The notes under the pieces were generated by a model. The model had not been told where the DNA came from and searched no databases. It saw only the letters and a program-made list of their open reading frames with translations. The position numbers and the translations under genes are program-made. Positions 35,906 to 47,930 of a stretch of DNA of 64,000 nt are shown in pieces (position 1 is the first letter of the stretch; each line of letters begins with the position of its first letter). The stretch is from Sindora glabra (taxonomy: Eukaryota; Streptophyta; Magnoliopsida; Fabales; Fabaceae): NCBI GenBank assembly GCA_020226215.1, contig CM035233.1:72669317-72733316 (forward strand), written 5' to 3'.

Positions 35906-36184
35906 TTATTCCTCGACTGCAGCAGCAGCAACGGCAGCGGCAGGATCAAGCCGAATGACTTCAGACTCGAAAATACGCTTCTTGTATTTAGCAATGAAAG
36001 CTTCAGCTTTCCTGTCAATGCCAGGCTCAGCCACACCCCAACAGCCTCTGTCTTCATCGCTTGGCCAGCGTTTAGTTACCCCATCGTAGGACTCATAGTA
36101 CCCTCCTTTGCCATTCTTTGACTTGAAGAGTCCGAAAACAGAAAACAAGCTGGAAGACTTCCTCTGCCTGTTGTTAGCTGCCAT
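35906..36184 (-). CDS. Type A small basic protein (92 aa), unit 2
   Basis: ATG at 36,184, TAA at 35,908-35,906. Same plan as the unit 1 copy. It differs in the linker: KSKNGKGGYYESYDG here against KPKSGKGGCYESNDG, and KRWPSDEDRG against KPWPSDEDRG. The C-terminal block from SDEDRGCWGV to the alanine tail is unchanged, which suggests constraint there, though the copies are too young to be sure. Its own TATA box is intact. It is the A copy that sits with the least deleted 3' flank. Function unknown. Confidence 0.85.
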   Translation of the reverse strand: MAANNRQRKSSSLFSVFGLFKSKNGKGGYYESYDGVTKRWPSDEDRGCWGVAEPGIDRKAEAFIAKYKKRIFESEVIRLDPAAAVAAAAVEE

Positions 36185-36264
36185 GGCTCTCTTCTGATCT
36201 CTCTCGTGTTTTTTGATGACAAAGGACTTGTGTTTGTGTTGGTTTGCAAATGGCAAGGTGGTAT

Positions 36265-36274
36265 CTATTTATAG
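36265..36274 (-). promoter_or_regulatory. TATA box, type A gene, unit 2
   Basis: Minus-strand CTATAAATAG, 80 bp upstream of the ATG. Confidence 0.75.
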
Positions 36275-36801
36275 CTGAAAAAGTAGGAGTAGCACTTGGA
36301 AAGGAGTGGTGCCCTCGTTTGATCTGGATTCGGCTCTATCCGAAGGCACCTTGGAGCAAAATCTTTGAATGCACTACTCCAATGGGAGAATCTCGATGGA
36401 TTTGATATTTTATCTTTTACGGCGTTAAAGGGTCAAGATTGACCCTTCCATTTCCTTATGTTTAATACAATTTTGAATGAGATGATCATTTCCATTTTAT
36501 TTTTATAGGACACATCAACATAATATGTGAATAGAATGGTATCATAAGAGTAATAAATACATACAAATGTAATAATTTACATGAATATTTTATTCAATAA
36601 TTTAATATAATAAAAATATATGACATGATAAATACAAAAAATTATCATATTTTAAATTCTATTATCAAAATTATAACTAACACAAATTCTACTATCAAAA
36701 AATTATCATAGTTTATAAATTTTTTATTAATTTTTTTTGTCATTTCCAGTAGTGTTTTGTAACTGGCATATATTTAAAAAAAATGATTTGTTAGAAATTT
36801 T

Positions 36802-39359
36802 AGAATGAAAAGCACATAATCCATTTTTTTTAACAAAAAGCTATATAATACTGAAATAGTTTGTCAGTTAAAACAAATATAAGAATGGTATAAAAATTTT
36901 ACTTCAACGAACCGTTATTCAAATGCGCTGGTTATTAGTGAGTATTAATGGAAAAATGATAGGAAGTATCTGACTGCAATTGGAAAATAAAATAATGACT
37001 CAATTTCAAAATTTTAAATTATAAAAACTTTATAGAAAATTTGAGATTAGATACAAAAATAGAAAATATTTAAAATTATAGGAGAAAACTTCTTCTCTAA
37101 TAGTGGAAGAATCTGATTCTACTCAATGAGTTTGAGACTGAAGACCAACATAAATGAAGCTGAAATGGGATAAACGACAATCACGCTTGGTAGCAACCCC
37201 GGCCAAGGAAGGCACAATTGCTGTGCTCCTCTAATTTTGTGCTTGAATGACAAAACGTAAGCTTAGTGGTCTTGTCGATAACGCACGATTGTTGGCTTTA
37301 CCTTAGATTCACTTTTAATTATTAATTGCCACTTTCTTTTTCATTTTTCCGAGCATAAGAATTACCGGATCTCCATGGCTTGTTACAATCTGTTCCATCA
37401 ATTTTTGGCTTTATTTCACAAACTGGGAGCTTCCAATATTCTCTCTTAAGAATTTGAATTAATTTGCGTAAGATTTGTTTAAGCAATGTTGTCTAGAAGC
37501 AATGAACATTGTCTGTTCACCAACATTTCCATGTTACTATGTTAGAATTGCGTAAAAAGGCAAATAACATGGTAGGTAGGATCAAGGAAAAGGAATAAAG
37601 GGAAGGCCAAAAGGAAAGGAGAGCAAAGGACTCTTTGGAGACCGAAGCCAACAGAGGTTGACAAGAAAACACCTACCCTTTTGAAACCATAGCTCCACTT
37701 GCCCTTGGTGGCATTATGTAGGATTCCAAGAGCTGGCATTCACTTAGCTTTTTGCCAATAATTTTCTTGCCATGCAATTAATGACAATATTAGTTACTTA
37801 AACTAGCAAATAATACAGCCAAGTGTCTAGTGATAGATATAACAAAAAGCCTAAAGGAAGCTATGAGTAATTTTTTTTCCCCTTCTCCTTAAGGAATAAG
37901 TTTAGGAATATGATATTTTGTTTCATTCTAAGGCCAAGGCATGCCATAGGCTTCTTCGAGGTATTATAGTGATACTTACATTTCGCATAACTATTAATTA
38001 CCTCCTTGTTTAATGCTTTAAACCATGTTTATATGAATTTTGTCTGAGGCAAAGACCTTAACTTAGTTTAGAATGAAAAACACATAATCCATTTTTTTAA
38101 CAAAAAGCTACATAATACTTAAATAGTTTGTCAGTTAAAACAAATATAGAAATGGTATAAAAATTTTACTTCCACGAACCATTATTCAAATGCGCTGGTT
38201 ATTAGTGAATATTAATGAGAAAATGATAGGAAGTATTTGACTGCAAATGGAAAATAAAACAATGACTCAAATTTCAAAATTTTAAATTATAAAAATGTAA
38301 TAAAAATTTTGAGATTATATAAAATAATAGAAAATATTTAAAATTATAGGAGAGGAAGCTCCTTCTCTAATAGTGGAAGAATCTGATTCTCCATTATGAG
38401 TTTGAGACTGAAGACTAACATAAATGAAGGTGAAATGGGCATGCGCATGCATGCAATAAACGACAATCATGCTTGGCAGCAACCTCGGCCAAGGAAGGCA
38501 CAATTGCTGTGCTCCTCTAATTTTGTGCTTGAATGACAAAACGTAAGCTTAGTGGTCTTGTCTATAGTGCACGATTGTTGGCTTTACCTTAGATTCGCTT
38601 TTAATTATTAATTGCCACTTTCTTTGTCATTTTTCCGAGCATCAGAATTACTGGATCTCCATGGCTTGCTACAATCTGTACCATCAATATTTGGCTTTAT
38701 TTCACAAATTGGGAGCTTCCAATATTCTCTCTTAAGAATTTGAATTAATTTGCAGAAGATTTGTGTAAGCAATGTTGTCTAGAAGCAATGAACATTGTCT
38801 GTTCACCAACATTTCCATGTTACTATGTTAGAATCGAGTAAAAAGCAAATAACATGGTAGGTAGGATTAAAGAAAAGGAATAAAGGGAATGCCGAAAAGA
38901 AAGGAGAGCAAAGGACTCTTTGGAGACCGAAGCCAAAAGAGGTTGACAAGAAAACATGCACCCTTTTGAAACCGTAGCTCCACTTGCCCTTGGTGGTATT
39001 CAGCAGGATTCCAGGAGCTGGCATTCACTTAGCTCTTTGCCAATAATTTTCTTGCCATGCAATTAATGACAATATCTTCTTCGTTACTTAAGCTAGCAAA
39101 TAATACAGCCATGTGTCTAGTGATAGATATAACAAAAAGCCTAAAGGAAGCCGTGAGTAATTTTTTTTCCCCTTCTCCTTAAGGAAAAAGTTTAGGAATA
39201 TGATATATTGTTTCATTCTAAGGCCAAGGGATGCCATAGGCTTCTTCGAGGTATTATAGTGATACTTACATATCACATAACCATTAATTACCCCCTTGTT
39301 TAATGCCTTAAACCATGTTTATATGAATTTTGTCTGAGGCAAAGACCATAACTTAGTTT
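36802..39359. repeat. 1.27-kb direct tandem duplication between the A and B genes of unit 2
   Basis: Copy 1 is 36,802-38,069 and copy 2 is 38,070 to about 39,359. Both start 'agaatgaaaa(g/a)cacataatcc' and run through the same landmarks ('gaatctgattct', 'aacgtaagcttagtggtctt', 'gagcaaaggactctttggag'). Units 1, 3 and 4 have one copy each. This makes the A-to-B distance 3.7 kb here against 2.4 kb in units 1 and 3. The two copies are not identical: copy 1 matches unit 3 and copy 2 matches unit 4 better. Confidence 0.9.
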
Positions 39360-39843
39360 AATCAACCTCTTTGCTCACATTACCAAGCAAGTATTTTAAG
39401 TTGTGTCTTGAAACCGAGTGAATTCCCGCTTGATCAGATGTTTGAATCCTCGAAACTTGGATTTTCAATAAGCTTTGGCCTCTTAATCTTTATGAAAGGG
39501 AAAACCTTGGCTCACTCTTTATTTGAAGGTCTTTTCGATCAGTAACTTGCCCTGTTCTTTGTATTGGGAGAAAAATTTGAAAATGCAAATCCAATTTTCT
39601 CAGGTGTTTGAAAGATATATGTATTAAGAAGAAAGAATAGATTAGAAGGACTGCATGTACTGGTTAATCAGCTTCGACAACAAAGACAAGACTTTGAAAT
39701 CAATAAATTCATTCGTTCATTCATATATACATTATTTATTGACTCGGAAACTTCAACCAATGCCTAATTACAACATGGGATCAAACGAAATAATCTTAGA
39801 ATGGTTTCACTTCCAAACGACCAACTTTTTCTATAACACAGTA

Positions 39844-40110
39844 CTACTCAGCTCGAGTTTGCCAGTGAGTTTCAGACTCAGTGACTTTTTTCTTGTATAG
39901 AGCAATGAAATCCGCAGCTCTGATATCAATGCTGGGATCAGCTACTCCCCAACGACCTCTGTCTTCATCGCTGGGATACACCTTTCTCGTCCTTCCTTCT
40001 TCATAAGGATCAAAGCGATATCCTCCTCCTCCGTGCTTGTTACCGTTAGATTTGAAAATGTTGAAAACAGATAAGAAAGAAGACTTCTTCTGCCTGTTGT
40101 TTCCCGCCAT
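39844..40110 (-). CDS. Type B small basic protein (88 aa), unit 2
   Basis: ATG at 40,110 (MAGNNRQKK), TAG at the end. It differs from the unit 1 B protein at a few positions only (HGGGGYRFD for HRGGGYPFD; FIALYKK for FIAQYKK; QTRAE for QTQAE). The core VYPSDEDRGRWGVADPSID is unchanged. The TATA box ACTATAAATT is intact 116 bp upstream. It appears functional; the role is unknown. Confidence 0.86.
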   Translation of the reverse strand: MAGNNRQKKSSFLSVFNIFKSNGNKHGGGGYRFDPYEEGRTRKVYPSDEDRGRWGVADPSIDIRAADFIALYKKKVTESETHWQTRAE

Positions 40111-40230
40111 AGCTCTCTGTCTCTGGCTACCAAAAGCACAACTGAGAAGTGAAGAACTCTGGGAAGGTCGGAAGGAACCTAAAGGACTTGGTTTGGTTTG
40201 GGTTTGAGTTGTTGGGTGGGTGGGTGCCTG

Positions 40231-40240
40231 AATTTATAGT
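40231..40240 (-). promoter_or_regulatory. TATA box, type B gene, unit 2
   Basis: Minus-strand ACTATAAATT, same spacing as in unit 1. Confidence 0.75.
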
Positions 40241-41502
40241 GCAAGACCTCCTTTGGGAAGCTTCGACAAAATGTGGGGAATCGGATTCAAAAAGACTAGT
40301 AAGACCAATGTTGGCGGTCCAAACAAGCTGTGTCAAAAATAATAAAAAATGGCAAAGGCACTTTTTTGACGGTCCAATTGTTCTCTTGGCTTAAGGAGTT
40401 GGTGCTGCTTCAGTTTACTCTTCAGTATTGCACAACTGTTGGGTGTTCCATCTTCCTGCGAAGATCCGTTCAAGTTATTATTTGCTCCATGTTGGGTGTT
40501 CCTTCTGTCTACGTGTTGGAAAAGGTAAACAAAAGGACAGCCCTTTTTTTCTTTGGTCACAGAATAGGATACAAAGTTTTAGCTGTTCTACAAGGGAAGT
40601 TGATTCCCTACTCTCGTAAGCTTCAACCGTACGCGTCCTTTGTGGCTGCAAGACGGAAAGGAAGGTTCGTGGTAATACTAAATAAAGGCTTTAAACAATG
40701 GCAATAAAGTTGCGAGGAAGTAAGCTTTCCCTTCCTTTTTTCTTCTCTAATGCCTGCAAGCTGTCAAGCTTTTGGGAATCTCAGAAATATCTCCATATTT
40801 ACAATTCCAAGGGATAGTGTTTGGCAGCCCAAACTGGTATGATATTCCTCTCTTGCTTACCACTGAATTTTGAAGTCATTGGGATGATATTTATTTTCTT
40901 TCTATAATCAAATTGATTTGCTAAAAAAATTAGTTTGAACAGAAGAATAATGAGACTCTAGTTTGAATACTTAATCCACAAGCGTGGCATAATACTAGAA
41001 AAATACCTAACAGGTTGTGTGATCACATAACTTTTAACTTATTCCCATTCTTAACTCCAAATAAATAAATAAATAAATATAAAACTAAGTTTTATATTTT
41101 ATATTTTGATAGTTGTAAAATCTATTTTTATATTGGTACTCTTAATAGCGCAGTATCTTGCATGTAAACTTTTCTTCTTTCAAGATTTTATGTTTGAATT
41201 TAAGATATTGTGCGTCTGTAATAGGTGATTTATTGCTTTTACTACTACGAAGAGAAACTGCCTTCTATGTCTATCATTTTTTTCCCCTTCAGATTTGAAA
41301 AAAAAAAAAAAAATCTTGCTGCAATAGTGCAATGTAATATAAGATGTCCCCTGTAACCGGGTGCAAAACAGGAGTGGCGTGGCTAAGCGTCTGCTAAGTG
41401 CAGCAGTTAGAATCTCCAAAGAAAAGAAAACAGCTGCAGAGTTCAAATGTGAAAGCGATTTCTGAGACAACTTTATACTTTTATAGTTACGTTTTGGCAA
41501 CA
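40241..41502. repeat. Unit 2: upstream flank of the B gene
   Basis: Homologous to 27,382-28,575 and 53,563-54,714, but more different from both than they are from each other (for example 'ccgtacgcgtcctttgtggctgc' region at 40,627 against 'ccatagacgtccttagtggttac' in the others). Open frames at 40,330-40,707 and 41,180-41,503 are not kept across copies. Confidence 0.65.
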
Positions 41503-42663
41503 CTATTTTCGATCCGTGCGTTGTACGGGTATTTATTTTTGAATATAGAAATAAAAATAATAAATATATAATAAAAATTGATAAATTTAATTTATTATAT
41601 TTATTTTATATTTATATATTCAAATTATAAAAAATGAATTCTTAAAATTTAACATGAGAATTTAAAATTATAATATATAATTAAGTAATTTGATTCAATT
41701 AAAATTTTAAATTAGCACTTTTATAATAAAAAATTGTGTTACATTCATATTATTCAATAATATTCATACTTAAATTGTAATAAATAATAATGAATAGGAA
41801 TTTAAATAAAAAAAATTTATTTTAATTTATAAATATTTTTGTCAAAAAGTATTTAATTATATAATTCAATTTGTACTTCTTAAATAAAATTTTTAGTTGT
41901 TTAAAATATCTTTATAATGCGCGCACATGCACACATATATAATATTTAGTTATATTAGCATTTAAGTTATAAATAATAGAAATGGATATGAAAAAGAAAA
42001 AATATAATGTAATAAATAAAAAGAGGATAAATAATGTGTGAGTTGTAAATTAATTTTAAATTTTAAAATTTAAATTTTAATAAATAATTAAGTAAGTCAA
42101 AGAAATTAAAATTTTAAGTTATTTAAAACAAAAAGAATAAAATATATCATTTTGTATTTAAACTTCTTAATGATATTAACATATGAATTACAAATAACAT
42201 GATAATATTAAAAGAAAAGAAGAAGATGCAATGGAATAAATAAAAAAAGATGACATCACTCTAATATTAAGTAATATATGAGTTAAAAATGCAATATAAA
42301 TTTAAGTAAATTAAATTTTATTTTGAAAAAAGATAATGATCAAAATTGAAACAGTGCATAAATTGTAAAATCTTGATAAAATCTCAATTATATTTTATAT
42401 AATTTAAAATATAGAAAAACAATATCAAGAGAATATATATTAATAAATTTTAAATAAATAAATTTATTTTCATTTTTAAATATTTTATTAAATAATAGAA
42501 TATGTAATTAATTTTTTCAACTAAAATTTTTTATTAAATTTTGAACTTATTTGAAATATTTGTATAAAAACTTAAATTTATACTTTTATATCTATAATAG
42601 TTTGAAATATTAGCATTTAATGATAAAAAATAGTAATAGAGATAAAAAAGAAACATATGCAAC

Positions 42664-42666
<3 letters not shown>

Positions 42667-42698
<32 letters not shown>
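42667..42698. repeat. (TA)n microsatellite
   Basis: TA run, ~32 bp. It is the counterpart of the 90-bp run at 29,728 in unit 1, so repeat length differs between units. Confidence 0.9.
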
Positions 42699-42703
<5 letters not shown>

Positions 42704-43305
42704 AAGAAGAGAGACAATAAGTAAATTATATAGTAATATAAGAGTTAAAATTAGAAAATATAACATAATTCAATTAAGTTATAATTTTAATTTATTTAAA
42801 TTGAAAAAGACAAAAAGAGAAAGTGAAATAGTGCGTAAATTGTAAAGTTTTGATAAAATTTCAATTATATCTTATATAATTAAAAATATAGCAAAATAAT
42901 ATTAAGATAATATATATATTAATAAGTTTTAAATAAATTTATATTAAATTTTAAATATATTTTTAATTAATTATTTCAAATAAAATTTTAATTTTGTTTT
43001 AAATTTTTTATAAAAAATTTCAAATTTATTGTTTAATATTTATAATACTCTGTAATTCATTATATATGAATTTTTTAAAATGTTTAAAATATTTTTATGA
43101 TAAAATTAAAATATAATATTATATCTTTACAATTTAGTAATATTGAATGTCAAATTTATAAAAAAAATTGAAATGTAACAAATAAATAGAAGAGAAATAA
43201 TTGGTGAATGATAAAGTAATAAAAAAGATTTAAAATAAAATATATAATTCAATTAAATGAGATTGTTAACTTATTTAAAATAATTTTATAATAAATAAAA
43301 TATAT

Positions 43306-43308
<3 letters not shown>

Positions 43309-43353
<45 letters not shown>
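43309..43353. repeat. (TA)n microsatellite
   Basis: TA run, ~45 bp. Unit 1 has 'ttttgtatatatacttg' at this point (about 30,992), so the run expanded in unit 2. Confidence 0.9.
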
Positions 43354-43357
<4 letters not shown>

Positions 43358-43820
43358 CTATGAAATTAGTGTATGAGTTATAAATAATAGAGTTAGATTT
43401 GAAAATGGAAAAGTAAAAAAATATGTTGTAAACCAAATAAAAAGAAGAGAAACAAATAGTAAGCTATAAAAAAGTAGGATATCTACTTAAATAGTTCAAT
43501 TAAAATTAAGTCTATAACTTAAAAAATACATAATTTAATATTGGTTCCAAACAAAATGAGTGAATATAAAAAAATTCAATAAGTTAAATTATAAAATAAT
43601 ATATACCTAATTTAATGGTTAATAAAGCAAATAAAAAAAGGAAAATAATAATACAAAAATAAAAAAAATATGAAAAATTCTAATTAAATTAAATCTTTTA
43701 CTTATTTAAAATATTTTTATATTAAAAATAGAAAATATTATGCTATATCTAAATTATTTGGTAATATTGGCATATAAGATGTAATTAATAGAAATAAATA
43801 TAAAAAATATACAATAAGAT

Positions 43821-43823
<3 letters not shown>

Positions 43824-43891
<68 letters not shown>
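43824..43891. repeat. (TA)n microsatellite
   Basis: TA run, ~68 bp. The unit 1 counterpart (about 31,470-31,490) is a short 'acacacacatatatatg'. Confidence 0.9.
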
Positions 43892-43894
<3 letters not shown>

Positions 43895-45024
43895 TAAATA
43901 TTCAAGAAAGGAAAAATATGAAGCATAACAACATGTGATTTTTAAAGCGTTAAAAATTTTAATTAATGCATATTTAATTTAAAATATTCTACTCAAAAAT
44001 CAAAATCAAGAACATATTAAAAATTTTAAAAATAATTTATTTTTTAATTATTTTATAAATGATAGAATATGTAATTGATTGTTGCAATTAATATCTTGTA
44101 TATTAATTTTGATATATTTAAAATATTTTATGATAAAATTAAAAATATAATATTATATTTATATTACTTAGTGATATTAACATCTAAGTTATAAAAGAGT
44201 AAAAAATTGAAAATATAATAAATAAAAAGAAAAAAATAATTGGTAACTTGTAAAATAATAAAAAAGAGTTAAAATATAATATGTACTTTAATTAGATTAT
44301 ATTTTTTAATTTATTTAAAATAATTTTAAAATAATAAAAATAAAATATATCTTTTTGTTTGTACACCTACAAGTAAAATTAACGTATAGGATATAAATAA
44401 CAGGAGTGGACATAAAAAAGCAAAAAAATGAAAAATGTGCCATGGATTAAATAGGAAGAAAAGAAATAGATAGTAAGCTATAAAATAAAGTAAAAATAAA
44501 AAATCAAACATCTACTTAAATAATTTAATTTATTACATAAAAATACATAATTTAATATGAGTTACAAACAAAATAAATGAATATAAAAAATAAAAAATTA
44601 GATTAAAAAATAATATCTACATAATTTAATATATAATAGAGCAAATAGAAAAGAGAAAATTTTGTAATAATTTAACTGTAATAAAAATAAAAATAAATTA
44701 AATTAAATTTTTTACTTATCTAAAATATTTTTGTAATAAAAATAAAATATATTATACTATATCTATTTTGTAATACTTGCATTTAAGATGTAATTAATCA
44801 GAATAAATATAAAAAATATAATATATATTTATAATGTAGTAGAGTAATAAAATAAATGGAAAGAAGTAAAGAAGAGAATATGTGTATGAAATAATAATTT
44901 GCAAGTGATAAAGCAAAAAAAAAAAAAATTGTGGTTCGGGTGGGAAAATGAAATGATAAAGAAAAGAGAGTATGACATCTGTCATGTGCATTAGAGAAAT
45001 AAAAGGATGTTTTAGTAGTATAGA

Positions 45025-47930
45025 CTAATTTTTTTAACTTGTGCATTGCACGGGAGTCTATTATTTTTATAAAATAAAAATAATAATGGTCAATATATAA
45101 TAAAAAAATTATAAAATTCTTAAAATTTAATTTATTAGACTTATTTGGTAATTATATTTTCAAATATATAAATAAAAAAGTTTTAAACTATAATATAAAA
45201 ATTAAAAATATAAAATATAGAGTTAAGTAATTTAATTAAATTAAAATTTTAATTTATTTATAATATTTTTAAAATAAAAAATTTTATGTTAGATTCATAT
45301 TATTTAGTGATATTGATGTCGAAATTATGATGAATAATAGTAAACATGAAAATACAGAAAAAAATGTCTAATGAAGTAGATATAAAAGCAAAAATAGTAT
45401 ATGAACTGTAATAAAATATATTTAATTTAAATTTTAGTTCTTGAAAAATAATATATAGAAAATATTGATAAAATTTATATAAAAATTAATTTTAATTTAT
45501 TAATATTTTTATTAAAAAGTATAACATTTAATTATATAATTCAATTAGTACTTTCTAAATTAAAACTTTAAGCTCTTTAAAATATTTTTAAAAAAAATTA
45601 AATATATCATATTATATATATTATAGCAATATCAGCATTTAAGTTGTAGATAATAGAAATGGATAAAAAAATGCAATATAACAAATAAAAAAAGAGAAAT
45701 CATGAGTTAGTTGTAAAATAATATAGGGGTTAAAATAGAATAAATAATTAAGTAATTTACTTAAAATAAAGTCTTTAATTTATTTAAAACAAAATAACAA
45801 AAAAAATATAATATACCATTAAATCTATGTATGTACTTCTTAATGATATTAGCTTATGAGCTGCAAATAACATGAGTGGTATTTAAAAAGAAAAGAAGAA
45901 AAATATAATTGAAAAAATAAAAAGAAAATGATATGATTCTAATATTATATGTTATAAAAATTAAAAATATAATATGTAATTATGTCAATTAATTGCATCA
46001 AATATTTAACTTATTTAAAATATTTTTATAATAAAAATAAAATATATTATATTTTATCTATACTATTTAAGGATATTAATGTATAGATTTTAATAATTAT
46101 CCACTGTTAGGTTAGAATATTTTATATTATTACTGAATAATAAGAACATACTTTATTAAAAAATGTAATAGTAATTAAAAAGTTTTAATAGCAATAAGAA
46201 AATTCTAATAATTTTTTAATGATATTTGGTGAATGATAATGTCAAGCCAATTTATATTAATGTAAAATAAATTTAAATTTTAGTATATGAGTAGTAAATA
46301 ACATAAGTGAAGATGAAAAAAAATGATAACTTGAAGTGAAATAACACATGAGTTATAAAATCCTAATAAAATCTTAATTAATTTCTATACAATTTAAAAC
46401 ACAATGTCTAAAAAATAATATCAAGATAATATTGATAAATTTTAAATAAATAAAATTAATTTTAACTAATAAATATTCTATTAAGTAATAGAATATGTAA
46501 TTAATTATCTTAACTAAAAATGTTTATATTAAAATTTAAAATTATTTAAGATATTTTTGTAAAAAAATTAAATTTATCATTTGATATCTATATTATTTTG
46601 TAATATTAGTGTTTAAGAAATAAATAATAATAGCAAAAAGTAAAAAGAAAAATATGCTGCAATAGAATATAAAGAAAAAAAAGAGACATAATTGGCAAGG
46701 TATATAGTAATATAAAATTTAAAAATAGAAAATATAATTAAGAAATTCAAGTGAATTAAAAATTTTATTTATTTAAAATAAAATAAAATTGTATTATATT
46801 GTGTGTAAAATTCTTAATGATATTACTCTCTAAACCATAAATAATAGAATTGATGGTATAAAATAAAAAGAAGTGGAATATATAATAAAGTAAATAAAAA
46901 GAAGCATATGTGATTTATATGTTAAGTAATATAAAATTTAAAAATAGAACATACAATTAAGTAATTCAATAAAAGTAAATCTATAACTTATTTGAAATAA
47001 AAATAAAATATATTGTGTTATATCTATACTAATTAATGATGATAGCATTTAAATTATAAATAACAGAAATCAAACATTAAAAAAATATAGAATTAAGTCG
47101 CTAAAAAACGGTGAAGTAGTGTATGAATTTATAGCATTGACAAAATTTGATTATTATATATTTAATTTACAATTTAACATTTGAAAAATACTATTAAGAA
47201 AATATTAAAAATTTAAATTAATAAATTTTAATTTTAATTTTAATTTTAATTTCCAAATATTTTTTACAAAATAATAGAATATGTAACTAATCTTTTAATT
47301 AATTTTTTATTTTAAAATTTTAACTTGTTTAAAATATTTTTATAATAAAATAAAATATATTATACTTTATTTAAAAATTTATAATATTTACATTTAATTT
47401 ATGAATAATAATGATCATAAAAAGGAAAAATATGAGATCAAGCAAATAAAAATAAGAAAAATAATGAGTGAGTTGAAAAAAATATAAATGTAAAAATTAG
47501 ATTATGTAGTTAGGTAATTCAATTAAATTAAAACTTAAAATAATTAAAATTATTTTTAAAAAAATTTAAAATAGATCACTTGATATGTATATTTTTTAAT
47601 GATATCAACATTTAAGTTGTAAACAATAGGAGTAAACATAAAAAAAAGAAAAATATGTAATAAAATAAATAGAAATAATTAATTAAGGGATGAGATTTGA
47701 AAATTAATACAAAAGTAAAAATAGAATATGAAATTAACAACTTTTATTAAATTAAATATTTATAACTTATTTAAAATATTTTTATAATAAAATATATGTT
47801 ATATTTATTCTATTCAGTGTTATTAATATTTAAGGTAAAAATAAAAAAATTGAACATAAAAATGTATATAATAATATAAATAACAAGAAATGAAATAATG
47901 CATCGACTGTGAAGCTTTTTACAAAATTTG
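45025..47930 (-). mobile_element. Helitron-like element II, unit 2
   Basis: The minus-strand 3' end is TTAG (45,028-45,025; CTAG mutated), preceded by the hairpin 'cccgtgcaatgcacaag' (about 45,037-45,053). It abuts element I without a spacer, as in unit 1. It runs about 1.4 kb further right than the unit 1 copy, up to unit 3. No clear TC 5' end was found, so the right border is approximate. Confidence 0.55.

Larger units (their letters stand above)
41503..45024 (-). mobile_element. Helitron-like element I (3.5 kb), unit 2
   Basis: The minus-strand 5' end at 45,024 reads TCTATACTACTAAAACATCC. The 3' end at 41,506-41,503 is ATAG (CTAG mutated) before T, preceded by a clear hairpin 'cccgtacaacgcacgg' (about 41,514-41,529). 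It occupies the same site in the B upstream flank as in units 1 and 3, so the insertion predates unit duplication. TA runs lie at 42,667-42,698, 43,309-43,353 and 43,824-43,891, not all at the unit 1 positions. Confidence 0.65.

Noticed and set aside
46070..46095. 'gtatagat' considered as a further Helitron start on the minus strand
   Set aside because: It is part of the recurring 'tatctatac..' interior motif and not followed by the TCTATACT-CTAAAACATC pattern.
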